From NCBI GenBank assembly GCA_021604605.1, contig BQJH01000003.1, positions 1 to 30,785 of the forward strand: a stretch of 30,785 nt of DNA. Direction: 5' to 3'. Numbering within the stretch: position 1 is the stretch's first letter; each line of letters begins with the position of its first letter. Positions 1 to 7,878 of this stretch are shown one piece after another. The translations under genes were made by a program, and so were the position numbers. Source of the DNA: Hyphococcus sp. (lineage in GTDB: Bacteria > Pseudomonadota > Alphaproteobacteria > Caulobacterales > Parvularculaceae). The notes under the pieces were generated by a model, which was given only the letters and a program-made list of their open reading frames with translations, ran no database searches and was not told the origin of the DNA.

Positions 1-312
1 GATTGCTTCATCCAGCGCTTCTTCCAGCCCAAGCTCCCAGACGTCTTCGGGCTTTTCGAGCCGATAGAGATCGAAATGCCAAAGGGCGCGGCCCTCGTTT
101 TCATAAGTTTCCACCAGCGTAAAGGTAGGGCTGGGGACGTCGCGGGCGCCACAGAATTTCTGGATGAGCCCTCGCGCCAGGGTTGTTTTGCCAGCGCCGA
201 GAGGGCCTTCCAGCAGCAGCACGTCACCTGGACGGACAATGCCTGCGAGCCACGCCCCGGCGCGGGCCATCGCTGCTTCATCCTTGATGGTGACAATTGT
301 GGTTTCCGCCAT
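1..312 (-). CDS. tsaE: tRNA threonylcarbamoyladenosine biosynthesis ATPase TsaE (partial, runs off the left edge)
   Basis: The reverse strand from 312 down to 1 reads open for 104 codons and is cut by the window edge. It has a Walker A loop GPLGAGKTT at residues 36-44, then DVPSPTFTL and HFDLYRL, the signature order of TsaE. TsaE is the small ATPase that works with TsaB and TsaD to make the t6A modification on ANN-decoding tRNAs in the cytoplasm. I chose the ATG at 310-312 because an AGAAGG ribosome site lies nine bases upstream; an in-frame ATG at 319-321 is too close to that site. The gene diverges from the ferredoxin gene. The C-terminal part is outside the window. Confidence 0.93.
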   Translation of the reverse strand, partial: MAETTIVTIKDEAAMARAGAWLAGIVRPGDVLLLEGPLGAGKTTLARGLIQKFCGARDVPSPTFTLVETYENEGRALWHFDLYRLEKPEDVWELGLEEALDEAI

Positions 313-480
313 GGGTCTCATCCTTCTGGAGAGCCATATCGGCCTCATCTAATATCTGCGCAAGGGCCATTTAACGAAGGTGATCTTGCATTGATTGCTG
401 ACAAAAAACAGATAAAGGCTTGCCCTTGGCGTTCAGCGCCTTAAATCACTCGTTCAGCAGCGTCCTCAGGAAAACAGGCA
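313..480. promoter_or_regulatory. Divergent intergenic region between tsaE and the ferredoxin gene
   Basis: These 168 bases separate two genes that start away from each other, so both promoters should lie here. I see no convincing pair of -35 and -10 hexamers, no strong inverted repeat and no other gene. Confidence 0.4.
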
Positions 481-801
481 ATGGCGAAGATTACTTATAT
501 TGAGCAGAATGGAACCGAACATGTTGTCGAGGCCGACAGCGGCGTCTCCGTCATGGAAACAGCGGTCAAGAATATGGTTCCCGGTATCGATGCTGATTGC
601 GGCGGCGCTTGCGCCTGCGCCACCTGCCATGTCTATGTTGATGACGCATGGCGTGAAAAAACCGGCAAGCCTGAAGCAATGGAAGAATCCATGCTGGATT
701 TTGCCTATGAGCCAAAAGAAAACTCGCGCCTTTCCTGCCAAATTACGGTCAGCGACGCCCTTGACGGGCTGATTGTTCGCCTGCCGGAATTTCAGGGCTA
801 A
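481..801 (+). CDS. 2Fe-2S ferredoxin, adrenodoxin/FdxB type
   Basis: A 106-residue protein with the adrenodoxin-type iron-sulfur pattern: Cys40, Cys46 and Cys49 (C-x5-C-x2-C) and the fourth ligand at Cys86 in SRLSCQI. Cys44 is an extra cysteine inside the loop. The family carries single electrons in the cytoplasm, for example in Fe-S cluster assembly or to cytochrome P450 and related oxygenases. The acidic stretch after the cluster loop fits docking to a reductase. There is no isc operon nearby, so the partner cannot be named from context. Length and sequence are normal for the family. The next gene, mmcB, begins 56 bases downstream in the same direction. Confidence 0.93.
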   Translation: MAKITYIEQNGTEHVVEADSGVSVMETAVKNMVPGIDADCGGACACATCHVYVDDAWREKTGKPEAMEESMLDFAYEPKENSRLSCQITVSDALDGLIVRLPEFQG

Positions 802-857
802 CCCTTACATTTTGTACGGCTCTTGACGGAGGTCGGCTTCCGGCGTTTCATGAACAA

Positions 858-1325
858 ATGAAGAACGTTGAAGAAGCCGCTATCCCTGATCTGTCGCCCA
901 ATCCTGAATCGCGTCCCGACCAGACGGTGATGATCACGCGCGGCGTCGTCCGTCTGTTTATTGATATGGGATGGTCGCCCCTGGTTGAATTTAAACTCGC
1001 CAATGGCCGACGCGCGGATGTGGCCGGTCTGGATCGTAAGGGTCGGTTAATCATCGCTGAGGTGAAGTCCTGCCGCGCCGACTTTGAGGTCGATCAAAAA
1101 TGGCCGGAATATAAAGATTACTGCGATCAGTTTTTCTTCGCTGTCGAGCCGTCATTCCCGCTTGCGCTATTGCCGGAAGAGGAAGGGCTCATCCTGGCGG
1201 ATGGTTTTGGCGCCATGATTAAGCGGCCTGCTATTGAAGACGGGCTTGTCGCGGCGCGGCGCAAAGCCGTGACGTTACGCTTTGCCCGGCAGGCGGCTCG
1301 CCGGGCAATCATGGATGCGTCATAA
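858..1325 (+). CDS. mmcB: MmcB-family DNA repair protein (PD-(D/E)XK nuclease fold)
   Basis: A 155-residue protein resembling MmcB, an alphaproteobacterial DNA-damage protein whose Caulobacter member is linked to mitomycin C tolerance. The segment VEFKLANGRRADVAGL, followed by LIIAEVKS, gives a PD-(D/E)XK nuclease-like core: Glu44, Asp54, and Glu68-Val-Lys70. Further on, WPEYKDYCDQFFFAV and the LADGFGAMI segment fit the family. Activity as a nuclease is inferred from the motif. The gene follows the ferredoxin gene on the same strand, with no terminator seen between them. The ATG at 858 gives a normal family length. Confidence 0.85.
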   Translation: MKNVEEAAIPDLSPNPESRPDQTVMITRGVVRLFIDMGWSPLVEFKLANGRRADVAGLDRKGRLIIAEVKSCRADFEVDQKWPEYKDYCDQFFFAVEPSFPLALLPEEEGLILADGFGAMIKRPAIEDGLVAARRKAVTLRFARQAARRAIMDAS

Positions 1326-1327
1326 AA

Positions 1328-2530
1328 TTATTGTGGCGTCAGGCGGAGCAATTTGCCTACAGGTTTGCCGCTGCGATCTTCCGTCGTGACGTAGATCGCC
1401 CCATCCGGACCAACACGAACATCGCGAATGCGCTCGCCAATGAGATAGCGTTCTTCTCCAACTTCTTTATCGCCATCCATAACGACACGGTGCAGAGCTT
1501 TTAATTTCAGGGCGCCGACAAGAAGGTCCCCATTCCAGCCTTCGAATAAATCGCCATGATAGACTGCCAATCCAGAGGGCGCTATTGACGGGGTCCAGTA
1601 TTTAAAGGGCTGTTTTGTGCCTTTATACTCCGTAAACGGCGTAATGCGCGCGCCATTATAATCCATGCCATAAGTAGCGACTGGCCAACCATAGTTGGCG
1701 CCAGGCTCAATAATGTTGATCTCATCACCGCCGCGGGGTCCGTGCTCATGCTCCCAGAAAATGCCGCGAGCGCTGTCATAGGTAAGGCCTTGCGGATTGC
1801 GGTGACCTTTTGAGTATAGTTCCGGCCGCGCGCCTTCGCCAAAATCCGGGTTGTCGTCGGGAATTGACCCATCTTCATTGATGCGGATGACGGCGCCAAA
1901 GCTCGTTGCCATGTCCTGGGCTTTTTCCTTGTAGCGTGAGCCTTCGCCAATTGTGACATAGAGTTTATCGTCAGGCCCCCAAACTATACGGCCGCCAAAA
2001 TGATGCCCCGTATCTTTAAGGGGGGTGGCCTCATAGATTACTTCCAGATTCGTAATCTCTTGCCCGTCAAAATTCGCTCTCGCCACACGTAACGCGTTGG
2101 CTTTCATTATTCCATGAGCATAAGTTAAAAAGATAGTGCCGTTAGTTTTATAATCCGGGTGCGGAATAATATCAAAAAGCCCGCCCTGATACTGGTAAAA
2201 AACCGGCGGTCCACCTGGAATAGGGTTGGGAAGCAAGCGATCATCTCTGATGGCGCGTATATCTCCTGTAACCTCGGTTACCAGAATAAGGTTATCAGGA
2301 AAGAATGAAATCGACCATGGGTTAACAAGCCCTTCAGCAAGTATTTCCACATTTAGCGCCGCCTCTCCAGCGGGTGCGGGGGCGGCCATGGTTTTTTGCA
2401 ATGCTGAATCGCCCCCACCGCCGCCGGGCGGTAAACCTTGTGCTGCATTGGCCGAATGATTGTCGGAGCAAGCAGCGGCGAGCCCTGCAAGACATGATAG
2501 CAATATAAAATTTCGCGATCTATGCTGCAC
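1328..2530 (-). CDS. PQQ-dependent sugar dehydrogenase, YliI/Asd-like, predicted lipoprotein
   Basis: A 400-residue protein starting with GTG at 2528-2530, supported by an AAGGA site eight bases upstream. The N terminus is a lipoprotein signal with a lipobox ending at Cys21 (LAAAC), so the mature protein should be anchored in the envelope facing the periplasm. The rest is a six-bladed beta-propeller of the glucose/sorbosone dehydrogenase family: GLVNPWSISFFPD, HHFGGRIVWGPDDKLYVTIG, then HGPRGGDEINII and GANYGWP. The family oxidises aldose sugars using PQQ as cofactor. The actual substrate is not known, and PQQ synthesis genes are not in the window. It converges with mmcB, the stops being two bases apart. 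Confidence 0.88.
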   Translation of the reverse strand: MQHRSRNFILLSCLAGLAAACSDNHSANAAQGLPPGGGGGDSALQKTMAAPAPAGEAALNVEILAEGLVNPWSISFFPDNLILVTEVTGDIRAIRDDRLLPNPIPGGPPVFYQYQGGLFDIIPHPDYKTNGTIFLTYAHGIMKANALRVARANFDGQEITNLEVIYEATPLKDTGHHFGGRIVWGPDDKLYVTIGEGSRYKEKAQDMATSFGAVIRINEDGSIPDDNPDFGEGARPELYSKGHRNPQGLTYDSARGIFWEHEHGPRGGDEINIIEPGANYGWPVATYGMDYNGARITPFTEYKGTKQPFKYWTPSIAPSGLAVYHGDLFEGWNGDLLVGALKLKALHRVVMDGDKEVGEERYLIGERIRDVRVGPDGAIYVTTEDRSGKPVGKLLRLTPQ

Positions 2531-2661
2531 AGGATAAGTCCTTTTGTTTCCGGCAGTAATTTTACGAAGTTAGGCGTGCAAAAGGTATTGCGTCAATGTC
2601 GTAATGTGCGAGTGAGTGTTGTTTTTGGGGTTGTGAACATTTGAGATAGGTGGGTGAGAAG

Positions 2662-3105
2662 ATGAATTCAGCAAGGTTCGTCCCTGCTTTTGTTGCGGGA
2701 GCATTAACAACGATCGTCTTGGCAATCGTGTTCTACACCTATCGTGTGCTGGATGAGCAAGTTGCGATTGGAGCGCTTTATACGCCTGCGCAAGAGTTTC
2801 AGACCTATGTCAAAAATCTGTTAGGCCTCACCCCCACATATGGAATAGCCTTGATCTTGGGTTTGTTGATAGCTTTTCGCGCTGCTGCTTTTCTCAAGCG
2901 CATATTGGTCCCGCTTGCGCCTATCGCTTATCCGCTTGCCGGTGCAGTTGCAGTGTTTGCGGTGATTTGGCTGATCGAGAATACTGCCGCGCGTGGCGGC
3001 GCCGGTGCAATGGGAGGTGCTCGAAGCCTTTTCGGGGTGGTATTGCAGATGGCGGCCGGGTTTATAGGTGGAACCGTATTCGCGATTCTACGCCCAAGGT
3101 CTTAG
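2662..3105 (+). CDS. Small inner-membrane protein of unknown function
   Basis: I do not recognise the family. The 147-residue product is almost entirely hydrophobic, with four likely membrane segments: one near the N terminus, one around residues 58-75, one around 84-104 and one at the C-terminal end. A Gly/Ala-rich loop (RGGAGAMGGA) lies before the last helix. The ATG at 2662 is preferred because AGGTGG lies eight bases upstream; an in-frame GTG at 2650 overlaps that site. It ends 70 bases before phoR and may be transcribed with it, but nothing in the sequence ties it to phosphate sensing. Confidence 0.7.
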   Translation: MNSARFVPAFVAGALTTIVLAIVFYTYRVLDEQVAIGALYTPAQEFQTYVKNLLGLTPTYGIALILGLLIAFRAAAFLKRILVPLAPIAYPLAGAVAVFAVIWLIENTAARGGAGAMGGARSLFGVVLQMAAGFIGGTVFAILRPRS

Positions 3106-3175
3106 CGCCCAAAACCCAAAGCCGGATAAGCCTAGCGGCGCACCACTCAATTGCTTTGGTTCTAACAACCCCCTA

Positions 3176-4585
3176 ATGTCCGCGACCGTGATGCTGGAAA
3201 ACCTTCCCCGTTTAATCAAGACCACCGTTGACCGCCAACGTCTCCATGATTTTTTGTGGGCGTTAGGCGTTAGTGCAGGGATTGGCTGTGTTGTTGTTTT
3301 AAGCGGCGCCGTTGGGTGGGGCATCGCGGTTGTTGCCTGGCTTAGCTTTGGCGCAGCGTTGGGTGTTCGGTATTATTTCTCCGCCAATGACGACGCCAGT
3401 GCGCCGGTTGCGCAAAGTCTCGAAGAAGAAATGAACAGTCGCCGAGAAGAGCTGTCGCGTCTTCAAGTGGCGCAAGGGGTGGCGCAGGCCCTGCCGGAGC
3501 CGCTTTTTATCCTCGATGCTGAGTGCATCGTAGAATACGCCAATCAGGCGGCGGAAGATTTTGTCGGCACCGACAATATTGCAGGACGCCATTTTGCAGC
3601 GGTGTTGCGCGCGCCGGATGTGATCGAGGCGGCTGAAAATGCTGCAAACAAACCTTCTGAACAAATTGTGGAGTTCACGACCACGGATTCTGTTGAGCGC
3701 TCGTGCCGCGCCCTTGTGGCGCCGCTTAATAGTATGCTCGACGGTTCCACCATTCCTTTTCGGTCGGCCGTTTTTATCCGGGATTTAACCGGTGAGCGTC
3801 GCGTGGAGCAGATGCGCGCTGACTTTATCGCCAGCGCCAGTCATGAACTAAGAACACCGCTGGCGTCTCTTTTGGGGTTCATCGAAACCTTGCGTGGTCA
3901 CGCAAAGTCTGACCCGGAAGCACAGGAAAAATTTCTGAAGATCATGCAAGCTCAAGCCGAACGGATGCAGCGCCTCGTCTCAGATTTGATGTCGTTGTCG
4001 CGTATTGAGTTGAACGAGCACGTCCCGCCGCGCGAGAAGATTGACCTGTCCAATGTTGTGCGAGATGTGATCGATAGTATGGCGCCGTTGTTTGAAACAT
4101 CCGGGGCAATCGCAGACTTTATTGATGATGCGGGCGAGCCGCCCCTGATGCTGGGTGAGCGGGATGAAATTTTTCAAGCCGTGCAAAACCTGTTGGATAA
4201 TGCCGTCAAATATGGCGGTGAGCATGCGATGATTAAATTGCGTGTGGGGCGCGGCGCTGCGCCCGCTCTTTCAGAAGGCGGCAGTCCCGGGCATCGGGCC
4301 GGGGACTCTCCGGCGCAAATCGCAGCGCGCGTCGGTGTGCCGGTAAGTGATCTTCTCTTTATACAAATCAGAGATTTTGGTCCCGGTATCGAGCGTGCGG
4401 CCATCCCCCGCCTGACCGAGCGATTTTATCGGGTCAACATTGATCAAAGCCGAAAAAGCGGCGGTACAGGTCTTGGGCTCGCGATCGTGAAGCATATTGT
4501 TAATCGTCACCGCGGTGGGTTTCAGATTGAAAGTCAACTTGCTGGCGGTACGGCGTTCAACTGTTATTTTCCGGCCGCAGACTAG
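3176..4585 (+). CDS. phoR: Phosphate regulon sensor histidine kinase PhoR
   Basis: The protein has two N-terminal membrane helices (about 25-45 and 47-64), a PAS domain (about 104-204), a HisKA domain with phosphoacceptor His223 in ASHELRTPL, and an ATPase domain with N box NLLDNAVKYG (around Asn342), G1 DFGPGI (Asp400), F box ERFYRV and G2 GGTGLGLAI. I start at the ATG at 3176, giving 469 residues; the open frame extends to 3068 but that stretch overlaps the previous gene and looks non-coding. PhoR phosphorylates PhoB when phosphate is scarce. Assignment rests on the domain order and on phoU and phoB following. There is an unusual insertion of about 30 residues, rich in Gly, Ala, Ser and Pro, between the N box and G1 (about 359-392). 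Confidence 0.92.
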   Translation: MSATVMLENLPRLIKTTVDRQRLHDFLWALGVSAGIGCVVVLSGAVGWGIAVVAWLSFGAALGVRYYFSANDDASAPVAQSLEEEMNSRREELSRLQVAQGVAQALPEPLFILDAECIVEYANQAAEDFVGTDNIAGRHFAAVLRAPDVIEAAENAANKPSEQIVEFTTTDSVERSCRALVAPLNSMLDGSTIPFRSAVFIRDLTGERRVEQMRADFIASASHELRTPLASLLGFIETLRGHAKSDPEAQEKFLKIMQAQAERMQRLVSDLMSLSRIELNEHVPPREKIDLSNVVRDVIDSMAPLFETSGAIADFIDDAGEPPLMLGERDEIFQAVQNLLDNAVKYGGEHAMIKLRVGRGAAPALSEGGSPGHRAGDSPAQIAARVGVPVSDLLFIQIRDFGPGIERAAIPRLTERFYRVNIDQSRKSGGTGLGLAIVKHIVNRHRGGFQIESQLAGGTAFNCYFPAAD

Positions 4586-4610
4586 GTAGGGCGGTCGAAA
4601 TTTGCAGTTG

Positions 4611-4637
4611 GCGCACAAAATGCGCTATCTTTTTCTT
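4611..4637 (+). terminator. Weak terminator-like hairpin after phoR
   Basis: GCGCA at 4611-4615 can pair with TGCGC at 4621-4625 over a CAAAA loop, and a T-rich stretch follows (4626-4637). The stem is only five pairs, so it may attenuate rather than stop transcription between phoR and phoU. Confidence 0.35.
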
Positions 4638-4712
4638 GAGCGACAAGAATTTGTCACAAAACAGCGGCATTAACGCGGCGTGCCTGAACAGGCGCGTTTG
4701 AATTGGTATTTT

Positions 4713-5441
4713 ATGGCTTTCTCGGTTTCGAAATTTTCTGACGCTGATCTCCGCGATCTTGAAGCAGAGCTGTCGCGCATGGCGGCGCTCGTGGAAAAGC
4801 AATTGCTGGGCGCTATCAATGCGTTTGAGCGGCGCGATGTGGCGGCGGCGGAAAAGTTGATCCCGGTTGACCAGCGCCTTGATGAATATGACCGCGATAT
4901 AGAAACTCGCGTCATGGCGATGCTGGAAAAGGCAACCATGCCGAAAGAGATGTTGCGGCAGGTCATGACCATCATGAAAGTAACCGGCGAGCTTGAGCGG
5001 GTTGGCGATCTGGCGAAAAATGTCGCCAAGCGCACATTGGTTGTAAGTCGCGAAGTCCCGGCCCGCCCGACCCTTGGCGTCGCGAGAATGGGCCGCGCCA
5101 GCTTGCGCCAGTTTTCTGACATTCTGAACGCTTATGCGACGCAAAACCTCGAAGCAGCGAAAGCCGTTTGGGGCGGGGATGATGAGCTTGACGAGCTTTA
5201 CAATTCAGTCTTTCAGGAAATCTTGCTGGCAATGATGAAAGATTCAGATCGCGTCAACGCCTGTACGCATCTTGTCTTTATCGCAAAAAACTTTGAGCGC
5301 GTTGGCGATCACGCAACCAACATTGCCGAAGCTATCCACTTTCAGGTAACGGGCTCGCCCTTGGTTGAGATACGGCCAAAGGGAGATGAGACATCGTCGA
5401 TCACCGTTGAACCGCCGAAGCGAACTGGCGCGTCGTCATAG
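4713..5441 (+). CDS. phoU: Phosphate signalling regulator PhoU
   Basis: A mostly helical protein of 242 residues made of two PhoU repeats, each with the conserved signature: ELERVGDLAKNVAKR in the first half and NFERVGDHATNIAEA in the second. PhoU is a cytoplasmic adaptor that links the Pst transporter and PhoR, keeps PhoR in its repressing state in high phosphate and limits phosphate uptake. The ATG at 4713 is chosen over an in-frame GTG at 4680 because the upstream 11 codons look unrelated to the family. The 127-base gap from phoR holds a weak hairpin and a small inverted repeat (4642-4655). phoB follows after 17 bases. The pst genes usually found nearby are absent. Confidence 0.93.
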   Translation: MAFSVSKFSDADLRDLEAELSRMAALVEKQLLGAINAFERRDVAAAEKLIPVDQRLDEYDRDIETRVMAMLEKATMPKEMLRQVMTIMKVTGELERVGDLAKNVAKRTLVVSREVPARPTLGVARMGRASLRQFSDILNAYATQNLEAAKAVWGGDDELDELYNSVFQEILLAMMKDSDRVNACTHLVFIAKNFERVGDHATNIAEAIHFQVTGSPLVEIRPKGDETSSITVEPPKRTGASS

Positions 5442-5458
5442 TCAGGCGAGAGTAGAAA

Positions 5459-6148
5459 ATGACAACAACACAAATTCTGATTGTCGAAGACGAAGAAGCG
5501 CTGGCGACGCTGCTGGAATATAATCTCGCAAAAGAAAACTTTGAGGTGTCTGTTGCGTCAGATGGTGAAGAAGCATTGCTGCGCATTCAGGAAAGTGCGC
5601 CGGACTTGATCATCCTGGACTGGATGTTGCCGAGTGTTTCCGGGATTGAAATTTGTCGCCGTCTCCGATCAAAACCCGAAACGCAAAACCTGCCGATTAT
5701 TATGCTGACGGCGCGCTCAGAAGAAGCAGACCGCATTCGCGGGCTGGATACTGGCGCCGATGATTATCTCACCAAGCCATTTTCAACCAACGAGTTGATC
5801 GCGCGGGTGCGCGCTGTGTTACGGCGGATCAGGCCGGGATTAGTTGAAGACAAGGTTATTGTCGGCGATATCGAAGTGGATCGGGTGTCTCATCGCGTCA
5901 TTCGCGGTGACAAAGAAATTCACTTGGGCCCGACTGAGTTTCGCCTGCTCGACCATTTCATTCAGCATCCGGGCCGGGTTTTTTCCCGCGAGCAATTGTT
6001 GAATGCGGTTTGGGGAACAGATGTTTTTGTGGAAGTCAGAACAGTTGACGTCCATATCGGGCGCCTGCGCAAAGCGCTGAACAAATACAAGCAAGGTGAT
6101 CCAATCCGTACGGTGCGCTCGGCGGGGTATGCGTTGGAAACGGGCTAA
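5459..6148 (+). CDS. phoB: Phosphate regulon response regulator PhoB
   Basis: A 229-residue OmpR/PhoB-type response regulator. The receiver domain shows the acidic pair Glu10-Asp11, phosphoacceptor Asp54 (LIILDWMLP) and Lys106 (LTKPF). The C-terminal winged helix (about 130-229) has the expected LGPTEFRLLDHF and RTVDVHIGRLRKAL segments. When phosphorylated by PhoR it binds Pho boxes and activates phosphate-starvation genes. It starts 17 bases after phoU and should be co-transcribed. The strong hairpin at 6182-6218 ends the unit. Confidence 0.95.
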   Translation: MTTTQILIVEDEEALATLLEYNLAKENFEVSVASDGEEALLRIQESAPDLIILDWMLPSVSGIEICRRLRSKPETQNLPIIMLTARSEEADRIRGLDTGADDYLTKPFSTNELIARVRAVLRRIRPGLVEDKVIVGDIEVDRVSHRVIRGDKEIHLGPTEFRLLDHFIQHPGRVFSREQLLNAVWGTDVFVEVRTVDVHIGRLRKALNKYKQGDPIRTVRSAGYALETG

Positions 6149-6181
6149 TGCACGACTGAGCTTTTATTCCCGAGTTTTGGT

Positions 6182-6218
6182 AATAAAAAACCCGCCCATT
6201 GAGGGCGGGTTTTTTATT
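6182..6218. terminator. Strong bidirectional rho-independent terminator between phoB and gcrA
   Basis: AATAAAAAACCCGCCC and its exact complement GGGCGGGTTTTTTATT flank a five-base ATTGA loop. The GC core is seven pairs with T runs on both strands, so it can end phoB on the plus strand and gcrA on the minus strand. Confidence 0.93.
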
Positions 6219-6234
6219 GGGGAGCAGATCAGGC

Positions 6235-6741
6235 TTAACTAGCGGCGCGGCGTTTTTCCGGGTTGGCGAGAACACGGCGTGGTTCTCTGCGGGCTTCGCG
6301 GCGTTGTGGTGGTTGGAAAGCAAGATGGGCGTGATAAGCGCAATAGGATTTGCCGGACAATGTTGACTGGCCGCAAAAATGAAAATCATCGCGCGCCGGA
6401 TCGCCAATGGGCCATTTGCACATATTGTTCTTGATGGTTGAAACCGTTGTTCGGTCGCCAGTGTCGAGGACGAGGGGAGCGATAAATTCTGGTTCAGGAA
6501 TGACCGACTTAACCTCAGGTCTGCGTTCCTTGACCGGACTTGCTTCTTTGCGCTCAGCAGAGGGCGCGCAGCCGCGTTGAGGTTTCGCCGGCGTCGCGCG
6601 ACCGGAAAGGCCCAGTCGGTGAACCTTGCCAATAACCGCATTGCGGGTGACGCCGCCCATTTTGTTGGCGATTTGAGCTGCGGAAAGTCCCTCAGCCCAT
6701 AACTTCTTCAAAAGCTCAACGCGCTCGTCTGTCCAGGCCAT
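6235..6741 (-). CDS. gcrA: Cell-cycle regulator GcrA
   Basis: The 168-residue protein begins MAWTDERVELLKKLWAEGLS and continues with AAQIANKMGGVTRNAVIGK, the conserved helix-turn-helix of GcrA, and ends with the conserved cysteine-bearing part MCKWPIGDP...FCGQ...YCAYH. GcrA binds RNA polymerase sigma-70 and promotes open-complex formation at promoters carrying methylated GANTC, linking DNA replication and CcrM methylation to cell division genes. The linker (about 50-110) is charged and poorly conserved, as usual. An AGGGAG site precedes the ATG at 6739-6741. The gene stands alone, bounded by the terminator at 6182-6218 and a likely promoter near 6859-6886. Confidence 0.96.
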   Translation of the reverse strand: MAWTDERVELLKKLWAEGLSAAQIANKMGGVTRNAVIGKVHRLGLSGRATPAKPQRGCAPSAERKEASPVKERRPEVKSVIPEPEFIAPLVLDTGDRTTVSTIKNNMCKWPIGDPARDDFHFCGQSTLSGKSYCAYHAHLAFQPPQRREARREPRRVLANPEKRRAAS

Positions 6742-6858
6742 ATTCTTTGCTCCCTATCAGCTTGACGGTTTTGGCGTCCTGACAGTTCTGGTTTACCGCC
6801 GCGCCCTAATATCAATATCTGGTATGTTCTCCGCCTGCGCCCTTGACGGCGCCAAAAT

Positions 6859-6886
6859 ATAGTATCCCACGAATCAGAAAACACAA
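6859..6886 (-). promoter_or_regulatory. Candidate gcrA promoter with an internal CcrM site
   Basis: On the minus strand TTGTGT (6881-6886) and TACTAT (6859-6864) are 16 bases apart, resembling -35 and -10 elements, though each matches the consensus only in part. A GANTC site (GATTC on the minus strand, 6871-6875) lies in the spacer. Methylation-sensitive control of gcrA is known in Caulobacter, so the placement is meaningful. The start would leave an untranslated leader of roughly 110 bases. Confidence 0.45.
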
Positions 6887-6987
6887 CATGGCGCCATCAG
6901 TTATTTTTGCCCACAATATGTTGATAATCTGTCATGCTTGACGAGCCTGCCCCCTGAGGTCCATGGAGCGGGTGCGTTGCAACAATA

Positions 6988-7860
6988 ATGAGAACGACCA
7001 TGGATGGCGCCAATCCTCCCGACGGAACAGCTTCTATCGGATTGAAAGAACAGGCAGATTTCGGTGAACGCCGGTTTGGCGCCGTGAACTGGCTTGGGCT
7101 GTGGACACTGTATCTGAAAGAGGTCCGCCGGTTCATCAAGGTCGTTGCGCAAACAGTCATCGCCCCCGTTATTTCAACGCTCCTGTTCCTGATTGTCTTT
7201 ACACAAGCTTTCGGCGCCGCGCGTCCGGCGATCGGCGGCGTGCCGTTTGTTGAGTTTTTAGCGCCCGGTCTGATTATGATGGCTGTGCTGACCAATGCCT
7301 TCACGAACTCATCCTCATCGTTGATCATTGCAAAGGTGCAGGGATCTATTGTCGATGTCTTGATGCCGCCTTTGTCCGCAGGGGAATTAACTGTTGCGTT
7401 TGTGGCTGGCGCTGCAACGCGCGGGCTACTGGTTGGATTTATTACGCTTATCACAAGTGCCGGGTTTATGATGGCGAATGGCGCCCCCATGAAAATTGAA
7501 GCGTTGTCTTTGGTTCTCTACTTCTCAATGGCGGCGGCGATTATCTTTGCGATGCTTGGTGTTCTGGGCGGCATATGGGCGGAAAAATTTGATCAGCTGG
7601 CTGCAGTGACAAATTTTATCATCACACCCCTGACGTTCTTATCCGGTACATTTTACTCTATTGAAAGACTGCCGGAACCGTTTCGCTCGGCAAGCCAGTT
7701 TAATCCGGTTTATTATCTGATTGACGGGTTCCGCGCCGGCTTCACCGGCCATGCGGAATCAAATGTGGTGATCGGCATTGCACTAACGCTCGGCTTGATC
7801 ATAGTTTTGAGCGCTGCATGTTATCTGCTTTTGCGTTCTGGTTATAAATTAAAAGAGTAG
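6988..7860 (+). CDS. ABC-2 type transporter permease
   Basis: A 290-residue integral membrane protein with six likely transmembrane segments and the ABC-2 pattern: the N-terminal LYLKEVRRFIKVVAQTVIAP, the EFLAPGLIMMAVLTNAF segment, and the C-terminal PLTFLSGTFYSIERLPEPF followed by NPVYYLIDGFRAGF. It is closest in style to YadH-like permeases of drug or glycolipid export systems. No ATP-binding subunit is beside it: gcrA is upstream and hslO downstream, so the ATPase must be encoded elsewhere. The ATG at 7000 is an alternative start. hslO begins 18 bases downstream, which suggests joint transcription. Confidence 0.88.
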   Translation: MRTTMDGANPPDGTASIGLKEQADFGERRFGAVNWLGLWTLYLKEVRRFIKVVAQTVIAPVISTLLFLIVFTQAFGAARPAIGGVPFVEFLAPGLIMMAVLTNAFTNSSSSLIIAKVQGSIVDVLMPPLSAGELTVAFVAGAATRGLLVGFITLITSAGFMMANGAPMKIEALSLVLYFSMAAAIIFAMLGVLGGIWAEKFDQLAAVTNFIITPLTFLSGTFYSIERLPEPFRSASQFNPVYYLIDGFRAGFTGHAESNVVIGIALTLGLIIVLSAACYLLLRSGYKLKE

Positions 7861-7878
7861 GCTTTTTTAGCGTTCATC

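Noticed and set aside
3068..3175. N-terminal extension of PhoR
   Set aside because: It overlaps the end of the previous gene and has no membrane or sensor features; the ATG at 3176 leads directly into the first helix.
4642..4662. Possible Pho box before phoU
   Set aside because: One TTGTCAC half-site is present, but no second direct repeat lies 11 bases away; only a short inverted repeat is seen.
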